From: Streptococcus pneumoniae
GTDB lineage: Bacteria > Bacillota > Bacilli > Lactobacillales > Streptococcaceae
Assembly: GCF_001457635.1 (NCBI RefSeq)
Contig: NZ_LN831051.1
Coordinates: 992,001-1,056,000, forward strand
Length of the DNA stretch: 64,000 nt
Reading direction: 5' to 3'
A model generated the notes under the pieces. That model made no database searches. It saw only the letters and a program-made list of their open reading frames with translations, and was not told the DNA's origin. Position 1 is the first letter of the stretch, and every line of letters begins with the position of its first letter. Below, piece after piece: positions 41,015 through 49,098 of the stretch. Position numbers and translations under genes: made by a program.

Positions 41015-41902
41015 ATGACAAAATTATATGGAAGCTTGGAAGCGGGCGGTACAAAGTTTGTCTGTGCTGTCGGTGATGAAAACTTTAACGTTGTAGAAAA
41101 AACACAATTTCCAACAACAACTCCAATCGAAACAATCGATAAAACCATTGAGTTCTTCTCAAAATTCGATAACCTTGCTGGTCTTGCAGTTGGTTCATTT
41201 GGGCCGATTGATATTGACAAAAACTCAAAAACTTATGGCTTTATCACGACGACTCCAAAACCAAACTGGGCAAATGTGGACTTGCTTGGTGCCCTTCGTC
41301 GCGCCCTAAACGTGCCAATGTACTTCACAACAGACGTAAATAGCTCTGCTTACGGTGAAGTGGTTGCCCGTAACAATGCTGGTGGTCGTATCGAAAACTT
41401 GGTTTACTACACAATCGGTACAGGTATCGGTGCAGGTGTCATCCAACGTGGTGAGTTTATCGGTGGTGTGGGTCACCCTGAAATGGGTCATTATTATGTT
41501 GCTAGACACCCAATGGATATTGAAAAAGAGTTTAAGGGTGTTTGTCCTTTCCATAAGGGATGTCTGGAAGGCTATGCAGCTGGTCCAAGTTTGGAAGCTC
41601 GTACAGGTGTACGTGGGGAAACTATTGAACTCAACAACCCTGTTTGGGATGTTCAAGCCTACTATATCGCTCAAGCTGCGGTTAATGCGACAGTGACTTT
41701 CCGCCCAGACGTGATTGTCTTTGGTGGAGGGGTCATGGCTCAACAACATATGCTGGACCGTGTCCGTGAGAAATTTACATCTCTTCTTAATGGTTACCTA
41801 CCAGTACCAGATGTGCGTGACTATATCGTGACGCCAGCAGTCGCAGGAAATGGTTCTGCCACACTTGGGAACTTTGTTCTTGCAAAAGAAGTTTCAAAAT
41901 AA
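41015..41902 (+). CDS. scrK: Fructokinase (ROK family)
   Basis: 295 aa. It phosphorylates the fructose freed by ScrB. The phosphate-binding loop is EAGGTKFVCAVG at the start. A ROK signature with zinc ligands lies in GHPEMGHYY...HP and CPFHKGCLEGYAAGPSLE (about residues 155-195). AGAGGT precedes the ATG. It completes the sucrose module scrR-scrB-scrA-scrK. A GAAA-loop terminator follows. Confidence 0.95.
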   Translation: MTKLYGSLEAGGTKFVCAVGDENFNVVEKTQFPTTTPIETIDKTIEFFSKFDNLAGLAVGSFGPIDIDKNSKTYGFITTTPKPNWANVDLLGALRRALNVPMYFTTDVNSSAYGEVVARNNAGGRIENLVYYTIGTGIGAGVIQRGEFIGGVGHPEMGHYYVARHPMDIEKEFKGVCPFHKGCLEGYAAGPSLEARTGVRGETIELNNPVWDVQAYYIAQAAVNATVTFRPDVIVFGGGVMAQQHMLDRVREKFTSLLNGYLPVPDVRDYIVTPAVAGNGSATLGNFVLAKEVSK

Positions 41903-41908
41903 AGCACA

Positions 41909-41940
41909 AAATCCGCTTGGGAAACCAAACGGATTTTGTG
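41909..41940 (+). terminator. Terminator after scrK (first copy)
   Basis: AAAATCCGCTTGG pairs with CCAAACGGATTTT around a GAAA loop. The core from 41916 to 41937 is repeated exactly at 42193-42214. Confidence 0.8.
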
Positions 41941-41959
41941 GTTGAAAACAATATTTTTG

Positions 41960-42095
41960 AGCCTTTCCTTAAGTGATTACGGACGGTAGCGACTTTCTTC
42001 GAAATTCCATACCTAAACTTTGAGCCTAGTGTCTCAAAGTTTCCGAATACCTGAAACCATTAGATTTCAGGTGTTTCTATCACGGCGGAAAGGCT
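41960..42095 (-). ncRNA. Structured intergenic RNA element, copy B (unnamed)
   Basis: Read on the minus strand, AGCCTTTCC (42095) pairs with GGAAAGGCT (41960) as an outer stem. Inside are hairpin 1 (42049-42072, ACCTGAAA/TTTCAGGT) and hairpin 2 (42015-42042, AAACTTTGAG/CTCAAAGTTT with loop ACACTAGG). A linker AGGTATGGAATT, a small hairpin and TACCGTCC follow. Parts, order and loop motifs match copy A at 16305 although the stem sequences differ. It lies between duplicated terminators. The rest of the 320-base gap (42096-42185) is AT-rich without a visible gene. Confidence 0.58.
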
Positions 42096-42185
42096 AGGTA
42101 AGTCCTCGCCTCACTATCGAAAAATATGCATGATTTCCATACCAAAGTATATTTAGTATCAAGCTATAGTTAATCTACGCTTTAA

Positions 42186-42218
42186 AAATCCACTTGGGAA
42201 ACCAAACGGATTTTTTAC
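42186..42218 (-). terminator. Terminator after the TVP38-family gene (second copy)
   Basis: AAAATCC..CTTGG, GAAA loop, CCAA..GGATTTTTT. It is a near copy of the scrK terminator, placed four bases beyond the minus-strand gene. It can act in both directions. Confidence 0.75.
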
Positions 42219-42221
42219 GTG

Positions 42222-42839
42222 TCAAAGCATTTGCCAGAAAAAGTCAATAATATAGGTCAGACCGTAGGTATAAACCACGAGGGTAAAGGGTTTGGTCAGA
42301 ATGATGATGGTCATGTAGCGCTTGAAACTCATCTTGGTCAGGGCAGCCAGCATACAGAGAAAGTCAGCTGGGCTAATGGGCCAAATCATCATAAAAATAA
42401 AGAAGCGGTCAAAACGATTGCCCTTATCTAGCCAGCCGATGTACTTGTCGTAGGTGCGCTTGCTGACGACAGACTGGACAAAGGCAGCTCCGTATAGGCG
42501 CACTAGATAAAAGATAATGGCACAGCCAATCACGATGCCGATATAGTTGTAGATAGTCCCGATGATGTGCCCGTAGATAAAGACCCCAGCCACCGAGGTC
42601 AAGGCCCCTGGAATGATAGGGACGACAGTCTGTAAAATCTGTAAAAAGATAAAGAGAGGTGGACCCCAGATGCCTGCCTGCTGGATAAAGGCAGAGAGGG
42701 TTTCCTTGGATTGTAAAATCCCAGCCTGATAAGCCCAAATACAGAAAATCAAACTCCCAACCCCACCGACAATCGATGAGATATTGATAACTCGCTGCAG
42801 AAGGGGAGAAACAGCTTTCATTTGTTTATCCTGTGACAT
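42222..42839 (-). CDS. TVP38/TMEM64 (DedA-superfamily) membrane protein
   Basis: 205 aa. It has about five hydrophobic segments and the family core (FIFLQILQTVVPIIPGALTSVAGVFIYG) followed by GTIYNYIGIVIGCAIIFYLVRLYG. Proteins of this superfamily act in membrane lipid scrambling or undecaprenyl-phosphate handling. The role of this one is unknown. The gene stands alone on the minus strand. Confidence 0.85.
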   Translation of the reverse strand: MSQDKQMKAVSPLLQRVINISSIVGGVGSLIFCIWAYQAGILQSKETLSAFIQQAGIWGPPLFIFLQILQTVVPIIPGALTSVAGVFIYGHIIGTIYNYIGIVIGCAIIFYLVRLYGAAFVQSVVSKRTYDKYIGWLDKGNRFDRFFIFMMIWPISPADFLCMLAALTKMSFKRYMTIIILTKPFTLVVYTYGLTYIIDFFWQML

Positions 42840-42935
42840 GTAAACTCCTCATAGATAGTATATTTCTACTATACCATATTTTGGAGGAGAAAGGGGGAAT
42901 GAGTCTTTTTTGATAAGGAATAGAAAGTAAATAGC

Positions 42936-43122
42936 CCTTCGAGACTTAGAATAGGTCTGTCAACTAAAGGTTATATGCATTCTAGGTTTCGAATAATCGC
43001 AATTCCATAAATTTAAAAGCATTCTAAGTTTCGAATAGCTTATCTGAGATAATTTTGAGGCATTCGCGCTTTCGAATAGTCATTTTCCCTAAAGTTTAGA
43101 TGTATTCTGAAGCTAGAAAGAC
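42936..43122. repeat. Degenerate ~42-bp repeat array (five units)
   Basis: A short motif resembling CATTCTAAGTTTCGAATAG recurs at 42936, 42978, 43020, 43061 and 43103, with spacing 42, 42, 41 and 42. The outermost copies are the most worn. The motif is nearly palindromic (ATTC...GAAT). DNA between motifs is not conserved. No ORF spans it on either strand. Confidence 0.55.
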
Positions 43123-43253
43123 TAAAATCTAAAAGTAGTAAGAGTCTCTCTCTGATGGACGTAATTTATGGCTAGTATGAATCCTTTGAATTGTTAGTTA
43201 ATTTTAATATTAATCAGTTCTGAAATAATTACTAAATATAGTTAGATGGTGAA

Positions 43254-43457
43254 TTAATTATTGCTAAATTTCAAGTTCAAGTTAGTCATCCAGAAGTCTT
43301 CTCTGGGGGACTTGTAGTTCAAGCATTTTTTAGGATAGTTGTTAATCCACTTTTCGATGAATGCGACTTCCTTTGTAGTCGTTTTCTTAGTTCCCTGAGG
43401 TAACCATCTATGAATGAACTTGTTGTGATTTTTATTAGATCCTATAGTGGTGTGCAT
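43254..43457 (-). pseudogene. IS30-family transposase, C-terminal remnant
   Basis: The minus strand reads NKNHNKFIHRWLPQGTKKT, then KEVAFIEKWINNYPKKCLN, then YKSPREDF, which is the C-terminal catalytic end of an IS1239-like IS30 transposase. The catalytic Glu region is (V)AFIEKWINN. Upstream sequence is scrambled and the N-terminal two thirds are missing. It is non-functional. The DNA on either side (43123-43253 and 43576-43838) shows no gene I can support. Confidence 0.7.
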
Positions 43458-43473
43458 AATAGATATAATAGAT

Positions 43474-43575
43474 TGAAACTAGAATAGTACGCATCTACTT
43501 CTAAAACATTGTTAGAAATCGATTTGACTGTCCCGATCTATTTGTCCTGTTTTTATTTCATTTTACTATATAATC
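43474..43575. repeat. Dispersed degenerate sequence, copy 1
   Basis: Contains ACTTCTAAAACATTGTTAG ... GATTTGA ... TTTTATTTCATTTTACTATAT. A worn second copy lies at 46390-46498. It is probably the end of a decayed insertion sequence. It flanks the IS30 remnant. Confidence 0.5.
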
Positions 43576-43838
43576 CTTAGAAAACATATGGGACAAGCGG
43601 TTGAATTCTGTTCCGTCCATTAGTAGATAAAGGATTACTCCTTCTTGAAATGACAGATGAACTTGTTTCTTATAAAAATGTTGTCTGAAACTATTAGCCT
43701 TTTTCCAGAAGTTTTAGAGGAAGAAAACTTTACGAGGAAAAAGGAGTTACTCAAATAACAATTCAGGATTAAAAATAGACAGTTGAGGAGCGGAAGGTAT
43801 AAATTAAGTTTGCTACTGTATAATGGATTTATCACTAA

Positions 43839-44079
43839 TACTCTTCGAAAATCTCTTCAAACCACGTCAGCTTCGCCTTGCCGTAGATATAGTTACTGAC
43901 TTCGTCAGTTCTATCCACAACCTCAAAACAGTGTTTTGAGCTGACTTCGTCAGTTCTATCCACAACCTCAAAACAGTGTTTTGAGCTGACTTCGTCAGTT
44001 TTATCTGCAACCTCAAAGCTGTACTTTGAGCAGCCTACGGCTAGCTTCCTAGTTTGCTCTTTGCTTTTCATTGAGTATA
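43839..44079 (+). repeat. BOX element A-B-B-B-C
   Basis: boxA (ATACTCTTCGAAAATCTC...), three 45-base boxB units at 43897, 43942 and 43987, then boxC ending TTCATTGAGTATA. boxB units 1 and 2 are identical; unit 3 differs at several bases. It ends 58 bases before the -35 of the downstream ABC operon. A 98-codon minus-strand frame across it is an artefact of the 45-base period. Confidence 0.95.
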
Positions 44080-44137
44080 AAAGTGCTCCAGGCCATATTT
44101 TACACAGCAATAGTCTTCTAAAAATGGACACAAAACG

Positions 44138-44166
44138 TTGTAAAGGCTATCAAAAAGGAGTATAAT
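44138..44166 (+). promoter_or_regulatory. Promoter of the YhaQP-like ABC operon
   Basis: TTGTAA, 17-base spacer, TATAAT, 28 bases before the ATG at 44194. Confidence 0.7.
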
Positions 44167-44193
44167 GAGTGCAAGAAATTTCGGAGGTGAAAG

Positions 44194-45087
44194 ATGCTAG
44201 AAGTAAGAAGTCTAGAGAAAAGTTTTGGATCCAAGCAAGTTTTGTTTGGTATTGACTTTCAAGCGCGACCAGGTCGTATTTTGGGACTAGTCGGAAAAAA
44301 TGGTGCTGGAAAAACAACGATTTTCCATAGTATTTTGAAATTCCTAGAATATCAGGGAGAAATCGGTCTGGATGGTCAGGATATTCGTCAGGAGACCTAT
44401 GCTCGGATTGGTTATCTGCCTGAAGAACGCAGTCTCATGCCTAAATTGACAGTTCTTGAACAAGTTCGCTACTTGGCGACTCTAAAAGGCATGGATGCCA
44501 AAGAAGTCAAAGGAAAACTCCCTCAATGGATGAAGAGGTTGGAAGTAAAAGGAAAGCTGACAGATAAAATCAAGAGTCTGTCAAAAGGAAATCAGCAGAA
44601 GATTCAGCTCATTATTACTCTGATTCATGAACCAGACCTGATTATCTTGGATGAGCCTTTTAGTGGATTGGACCCAGTTAATACAGAATTGCTCAAACAA
44701 GTCATTTTTCAGGAAAAAGAGCGCGGAGCAACCATTATCTTTTCTGACCATGTCATGACCAATGTTGAGGAACTTTGTGACGATATTCTGATGATCCGAG
44801 ATGGCCGTGTGGTCTTGCACGGACCAGTTCAGGATGTCCGCAATCAATACGGGAAAACGCGTCTCTTTGTTTCAAGTGAACGAAGCAAGGAAGAATTGGA
44901 AAATCTTCCTCATGTCAAACAGGTGAGCTTGACCAAACAAGGCAGTTGGAAATTGATTTTGGAGGATGAGAGCGCTGGAAGGGAACTCTTCCCAATCTTG
45001 ACTCAAGGTCAATATATCGCAACATTTGACCAACAAGCGCCAACTATCGATGAAATCTTTAAACTAGAATCAGGAGTGGAAGTATGA
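44194..45087 (+). CDS. ABC transporter ATP-binding protein (NatA/YhaQ-like)
   Basis: 297 aa. Walker A is GKNGAGKTT (about residues 35-43), the signature is LSKGNQQKIQL, Walker B is LIILDEPFSGLDP, and the switch His is in SDH. A C-terminal domain of about 80 residues follows, as in NatA/YhaQ/EcsA-type exporters. It overlaps its permease by four bases. The family exports sodium, drugs or peptides; the substrate here is unknown. GGAGG precedes the ATG. Confidence 0.88.
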   Translation: MLEVRSLEKSFGSKQVLFGIDFQARPGRILGLVGKNGAGKTTIFHSILKFLEYQGEIGLDGQDIRQETYARIGYLPEERSLMPKLTVLEQVRYLATLKGMDAKEVKGKLPQWMKRLEVKGKLTDKIKSLSKGNQQKIQLIITLIHEPDLIILDEPFSGLDPVNTELLKQVIFQEKERGATIIFSDHVMTNVEELCDDILMIRDGRVVLHGPVQDVRNQYGKTRLFVSSERSKEELENLPHVKQVSLTKQGSWKLILEDESAGRELFPILTQGQYIATFDQQAPTIDEIFKLESGVEV

Positions 45088-46283
45088 GAAATATGTGGGT
45101 TGTAATCAAGGAAACCTATCTTCGACATGTCGAGTCATGGAGTTTCTTCTTTATGGTGATTTCGCCGTTCCTCTTTTTAGGAATCTCTGTAGGAATTGGG
45201 CATCTCCAAGGTTCTTCTATGGCTAAAAATAATAAAGTGGCAGTAGTGACAACAGTGCCATCTGTAGCAGAAGGACTGAAGAATGTAAATGGTGTTAACT
45301 TCGACTATAAAGATGAAGCAAGTGCCAAAGAAGCAATTAAAGAAGAAAAATTAAAAGGTTATTTGACCATTGATCAAGAAGATAGTGTTCTAAAGGCAGT
45401 TTATCATGGCGAAACATCGCTTGAAAATGGAATTAAATTTGAGGTTACAGGTACACTCAATGAACTGCAAAATCAGCTTAATCGTTCAACTGCTTCCTTG
45501 TCTCAAGAGCAGGAAAAACGCTTAGCGCAGACAATTCAATTCACAGAAAAGATTGATGAAGCCAAGGAAAATAAAAAGTTTATTCAAACAATTGCAGCAG
45601 GTGCCTTAGGATTCTTTCTTTATATGATTCTGATTACCTATGCGGGTGTAACAGCTCAGGAAGTTGCCAGTGAAAAAGGCACCAAAATTATGGAAGTCGT
45701 TTTTTCTAGCATAAGGGCAAGTCACTATTTCTATGCGCGGATGATGGCTCTGTTTCTAGTGATTTTAACGCATATTGGGATCTATGTTGTAGGTGGTCTG
45801 GCTGCCGTTTTGCTCTTTAAAGATTTGCCATTCTTGGCTCAGTCTGGTATTTTGGTTCACTTGGGAGATGCTATCTCACTGAATACCCTGCTCTTTATTT
45901 TGATCAGTCTTTTCATGTACGTAGTCTTGGCAGCCTTCCTAGGATCTATGGTTTCTCGTCCTGAGGACTCAGGGAAAGCCTTGTCGCCTTTGATGATTTT
46001 GATTATGGGTGGTTTTTTTGGAGTGACAGCTCTAGGTGCAGCTGGTGACAATCTCCTCTTGAAGATTGGTTCTTATATTCCCTTTATTTCGACCTTCTTT
46101 ATGCCGTTTCGAACGATTAATGGCTATGCGGAGGGAGCGGAAGCATGGATTTCACTTGCTATTACAGTGATTTTTGCGGTGGTAGCAACAGGATTTATCG
46201 GACGCATGTATGCTAGTCTCGTTCTTCAAACGGATGATTTAGGGATTTGGAAAACCTTTAAACGTGCCTTATCTTATAAATAG
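45084..46283 (+). CDS. ABC transporter permease (NatB/YhaP-like)
   Basis: 399 aa. One N-terminal transmembrane helix (about 20-42), a large extracytoplasmic domain (45-165), and five to six further helices (170-385) make up the ABC-2/NatB topology. The start overlaps the ATPase stop (ATGA). Segments such as EVASEKGTKIMEVVFSS are typical of YhaP. It pairs only with the preceding ATPase. Confidence 0.88.
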   Translation: MRNMWVVIKETYLRHVESWSFFFMVISPFLFLGISVGIGHLQGSSMAKNNKVAVVTTVPSVAEGLKNVNGVNFDYKDEASAKEAIKEEKLKGYLTIDQEDSVLKAVYHGETSLENGIKFEVTGTLNELQNQLNRSTASLSQEQEKRLAQTIQFTEKIDEAKENKKFIQTIAAGALGFFLYMILITYAGVTAQEVASEKGTKIMEVVFSSIRASHYFYARMMALFLVILTHIGIYVVGGLAAVLLFKDLPFLAQSGILVHLGDAISLNTLLFILISLFMYVVLAAFLGSMVSRPEDSGKALSPLMILIMGGFFGVTALGAAGDNLLLKIGSYIPFISTFFMPFRTINGYAEGAEAWISLAITVIFAVVATGFIGRMYASLVLQTDDLGIWKTFKRALSYK

Positions 46284-46288
46284 AAGAG

Positions 46289-46309
46289 CCTTGCGAAAGC
46301 GAGGTTTTT
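46289..46309 (+). terminator. Terminator after the YhaP-like permease
   Basis: CCTTGC, GAAA loop, GCGAGG, TTTTT, five bases past the stop. Confidence 0.8.
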
Positions 46310-46389
46310 AAAGGTGAAAAGGGTGGAATCACGAACCTAATTATGTACACATTATGTAAACAGGTTGCTTGAAAACTCAATTGTATAGT

Positions 46390-46498
46390 GAACTGAATCT
46401 GGAATAGGATAATATTACTTCTAAAACATTCTTATAAATTGATTTGAATTCCAAAATCCCATCGTTCCGTTCTTATTTCATTTTGCGATATAGCGAAA
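46390..46498. repeat. Dispersed degenerate sequence, copy 2
   Basis: Shares ACTTCTAAAACATT, GATTTGA and TTCTTATTTCATTTT in the same order and spacing as 43474-43575. The remaining DNA from 46310 to 46389 shows nothing I can name. So the YhaQP-like operon and the BOX lie between two worn copies of one sequence. Confidence 0.5.
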
Positions 46499-46515
46499 GG
46501 AAATAAGTCAGCTCA

Positions 46516-46566
46516 CAAAAAACGCATAATATCAAGGATTTTTAACACTTGATACTATGCGTTTTC
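46516..46566 (-). terminator. Long-stem terminator of the GntR-ABC operon
   Basis: On the minus strand GAAAACGCATAGTATCAAG pairs with CTTGATATTATGCGTTTT around an AT-rich loop, followed by T residues. It lies 70 bases beyond the last gene. Confidence 0.75.
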
Positions 46567-46635
46567 TAATTTTAAAGACTTTTTGCCTGGTCTCTTTTGT
46601 TCTATGAGTATGTTACATATCTAGGTAAAAATTAT

Positions 46636-47403
46636 TTAAAGCAAATTAACCTTATTTCTCAAGATGTAGTAGGTTCCGAGATAAAAGATAGCTATGAATA
46701 TGAGTTCTTTAACAATGGCTATACCTGCTCCCATATAGAAATGGTCATTGAGTCCTACCAGTGAATTGACATAGAAATTGGAACTAAGATTGAAGAAAAG
46801 TTCAATAAATCCAATGACGATTTGGATACCAATGTAGGCTGCAACAGCGAGTGCTGTACGGTATTCATTGAAAAGCTGTCCAATGGAAATAGCCAGGTAG
46901 ATGCAGAGGATTCCTGAAATGGTATTTAGTAGGAAGGATATACCTGTAAGAAAGATCTGAGGGAGATGTGTTTCTACAAATGTAATCACATAAGAAAGAG
47001 GAATCCATTCTGGAGCTGTTAAAGCCAGAATAATAACAGCACTTAGAGCCAATACAGCGGTGCTAATCAATGACCAGATAAAGGCACCGATTAGTTTGGC
47101 TGTGATGATATGGTGTTCAGAAACTGGCAAGGTCAAAGTCAGATAGCCTTGTCGGTCGTAGACACTACCTTTGAAGCGTTTAATAATCAAGAAAATGGTT
47201 GAAATCGCAAGTGTAAGCATCAAGCCACCAAAGACTGTAGCTAGAAAAAGTAGCATAGTAGCCTGACTTTCTTGGTAAGGTAGATTTTTAAAGCCTTGTG
47301 TCTGTATTCCGATGAGGGCAGAAAGGACTAGCACGGCTGCGTAGAGGGCTAAATACCACTTGTTAACATTTTTAAATTCGTAGTGAACTAAATTCCAAAA
47401 CAT
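46636..47403 (-). CDS. ABC transporter permease of GntR-controlled exporter
   Basis: 255 aa with six hydrophobic segments (about 20-40, 60-82, 105-130, 142-165, 175-200, 225-248), an ABC-2-like membrane subunit. I place the start at 47403 (MFWNLVHYEF), where CAAAGGAG lies upstream. A longer frame would run into the ATPase gene. Last gene of a three-gene minus-strand operon. Confidence 0.82.
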   Translation of the reverse strand: MFWNLVHYEFKNVNKWYLALYAAVLVLSALIGIQTQGFKNLPYQESQATMLLFLATVFGGLMLTLAISTIFLIIKRFKGSVYDRQGYLTLTLPVSEHHIITAKLIGAFIWSLISTAVLALSAVIILALTAPEWIPLSYVITFVETHLPQIFLTGISFLLNTISGILCIYLAISIGQLFNEYRTALAVAAYIGIQIVIGFIELFFNLSSNFYVNSLVGLNDHFYMGAGIAIVKELIFIAIFYLGTYYILRNKVNLL

Positions 47404-47419
47404 AAATAATCTCCTTTGC

Positions 47420-48115
47420 TTAGGCCTTAAATTCCTGACGGAAGAGTTGGTCAATGGATTCACCTGACTCGTAGCGAATATCATCTACATTTCCTTGACG
47501 GACGACTTTTCCGTCTTTTAGGAAGACAATTTCATCCAAGATTGGCTCGATATCAGAAATCAAGTGGGTAGAAATCAAAACGGTAGAAGTTGGTGAGTAG
47601 TTGTTGATAATGGTATTGAGGATATAAGCACGGGCTGCTGGATCCACCCCACCAATGGGTTCATCCAAAACATAGAGACGAGCATCACGGCTCATAACCA
47701 AAATCAGTTGAACCTTTTCTTTGTTTCCTTTTGATAGTTTCTTGAGACGACTATTTTCATCAATGCCCAGGTCTGCAAGTAGATGATGAGCGCGTTCAAG
47801 ATTGAAATCTTTATAGAAGGTCTTGAAGTAGGTTAGGGCTTCTTTGACCTTCATTTGCTCATTGAGATAGGTCGTATCAGGCAAATAAGCTACAACGGCC
47901 TTGGTTGCTGGGCTTGGGTCCATGTCGTTGATGAGGACACGTCCTTGATCTGGTTGTAAGAGGCCATTAATTAGTTTAATCAGGGTTGTTTTTCCTGAGC
48001 CGTTTGGCCCAAGAAGGCCGACAATTTTTCCAGCTGGAATGTCAAGAGAAACATTTTCAAGGGCTGGTGTTGCTCCATATGATTTGGATACATTTTCAAA
48101 TGCTAGTAATGACAT
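47420..48115 (-). CDS. ABC transporter ATP-binding protein of GntR-controlled exporter
   Basis: 231 aa. Walker A is GPNGSGKTT (about residues 36-44), the signature LSKGNKEKVQL, Walker B LYVLDEPIGGVDP, and the switch His is in STH. ATG 48115 (MSLLAFENVSKSYG) is chosen with AAGGAG nine bases upstream. The repressor gene stops just before. Such exporters with a YtrA-like regulator often respond to cell-envelope antibiotics. Confidence 0.88.
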   Translation of the reverse strand: MSLLAFENVSKSYGATPALENVSLDIPAGKIVGLLGPNGSGKTTLIKLINGLLQPDQGRVLINDMDPSPATKAVVAYLPDTTYLNEQMKVKEALTYFKTFYKDFNLERAHHLLADLGIDENSRLKKLSKGNKEKVQLILVMSRDARLYVLDEPIGGVDPAARAYILNTIINNYSPTSTVLISTHLISDIEPILDEIVFLKDGKVVRQGNVDDIRYESGESIDQLFRQEFKA

Positions 48116-48119
48116 AGGC

Positions 48120-48485
48120 TTAAACTCCTTTAATATAATCACTGACTACGCCTGGTAGTTCTTCTTTTTCATAGCCAAAATGGGTCATGGAGGAAACGAA
48201 GTGTTCCAATTCTTCTTCTGATAATTGTTTGCGTGACTGAGCGATTAGCTCCTTATCCTTAGTCACAAATCGTCCAGTTGTTCGCTTGCTGTAGACAAAT
48301 CCTTCTCGTTCAAGGTCTGATAAGGCTCTTTGGATGGTATTGGGATTGACACCAGCCTCGCTAGCTAGCTCCCTCACGGTTGGAAGTTGTTGATTGGGTT
48401 CCAGTGTATGGGAAACAATCTGAAGCTTGATTTTCTCCATAATCTGTAAATAGATGGGTTTTTTGTTGTCAAATGTCCAGGACAT
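48120..48485 (-). CDS. GntR-family regulator (YtrA subfamily)
   Basis: 121 aa. The winged helix-turn-helix (IYLQIMEKIKLQIVSHTL, LPTVRELASEAGVNPNTIQRAL) covers residues 10-75. There is only a short helical tail, as in the YtrA subfamily, which has no ligand domain. It is the first gene of its operon and probably represses it. GAAAGGAG precedes the ATG. Confidence 0.9.
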   Translation of the reverse strand: MSWTFDNKKPIYLQIMEKIKLQIVSHTLEPNQQLPTVRELASEAGVNPNTIQRALSDLEREGFVYSKRTTGRFVTKDKELIAQSRKQLSEEELEHFVSSMTHFGYEKEELPGVVSDYIKGV

Positions 48486-48522
48486 CTTAGTCTCCTTTCT
48501 CTTATCCTTTTGTCTTAATTAA

Positions 48523-48551
48523 ATAATACAACAAAACAAAAAACTTGTCAA
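48523..48551 (-). promoter_or_regulatory. Promoter of the GntR-ABC operon
   Basis: On the minus strand TTGACA, 17-base T/G-rich spacer, TATTAT. This is a near-consensus promoter, 38 bases before the GntR ATG. The spacer and flank (ACAACAAAACAAAA) have no obvious palindrome for the repressor. Confidence 0.8.
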
Positions 48552-48568
48552 GCAAAAAGAAGAATTGT

Positions 48569-48597
48569 TTTGGGAATCGCTTAAAAAATGGTATAAT
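48569..48597 (+). promoter_or_regulatory. Promoter of nrdR-dnaB-dnaI
   Basis: TTGGGA, 17-base spacer, TATAAT with TG-extension (TGGTATAAT), 28 bases before the nrdR ATG. It is back to back with the GntR promoter. Confidence 0.7.
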
Positions 48598-48624
48598 GAA
48601 AAGAAAACGATAAGGAGGGAAAGG

Positions 48625-49098
48625 ATGCGTTGTCCAAAATGTGGGGCTACCAAGTCAAGTGTTATCGATAGTCGCCAAGCAGAAGAAGGGAACACCATTC
48701 GTAGAAGACGAGAGTGCGACGAGTGCCAACACCGTTTTACAACCTACGAACGAGTAGAAGAAAGAACCTTAGTGGTTGTTAAAAAAGATGGCACACGGGA
48801 ACAATTCTCCAGAGATAAAATCTTTAATGGGATTATCCGCTCAGCCCAGAAACGTCCTGTGTCAAGTGATGAAATCAACATGGTAGTCAATCGTATCGAA
48901 CAGAAACTCCGTGGTCGAAATGAAAATGAAATTCAAAGTGAGGACATTGGTTCACTCGTCATGGAGGAGTTGGCTGAATTGGACGAGATTACCTATGTAC
49001 GTTTTGCTAGTGTCTATCGTAGTTTTAAGGATGTCAGTGAGTTAGAGAGCTTGCTCCAACAAATCACCCAGTCCTCTAAAAAGAAAAAGGAAAGATAA
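48625..49098 (+). CDS. nrdR: Transcriptional repressor NrdR
   Basis: 157 aa, the standard length. The zinc ribbon [13 protein letters not shown] ... [13 protein letters not shown] (residues 1-45) is followed by an ATP-cone (about 49-139). NrdR represses ribonucleotide reductase genes according to dATP/ATP levels. I chose ATG 48625 with AAGGAGG upstream; the frame is open earlier but that part lies in the promoter. dnaB starts directly after its stop. Confidence 0.96.

Noticed and set aside
42936..43122. Possible CRISPR array
   Set aside because: The conserved part is short and diverged, unit length is only about 42 bases with AT-rich non-unique spacers, and no cas genes are present in the window.
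43835..44131. 98-codon minus-strand ORF with an internal 15-residue repeat
   Set aside because: It lies across the BOX element; the peptide repeat is just the 45-base boxB period read in frame, and it has no ribosome site.
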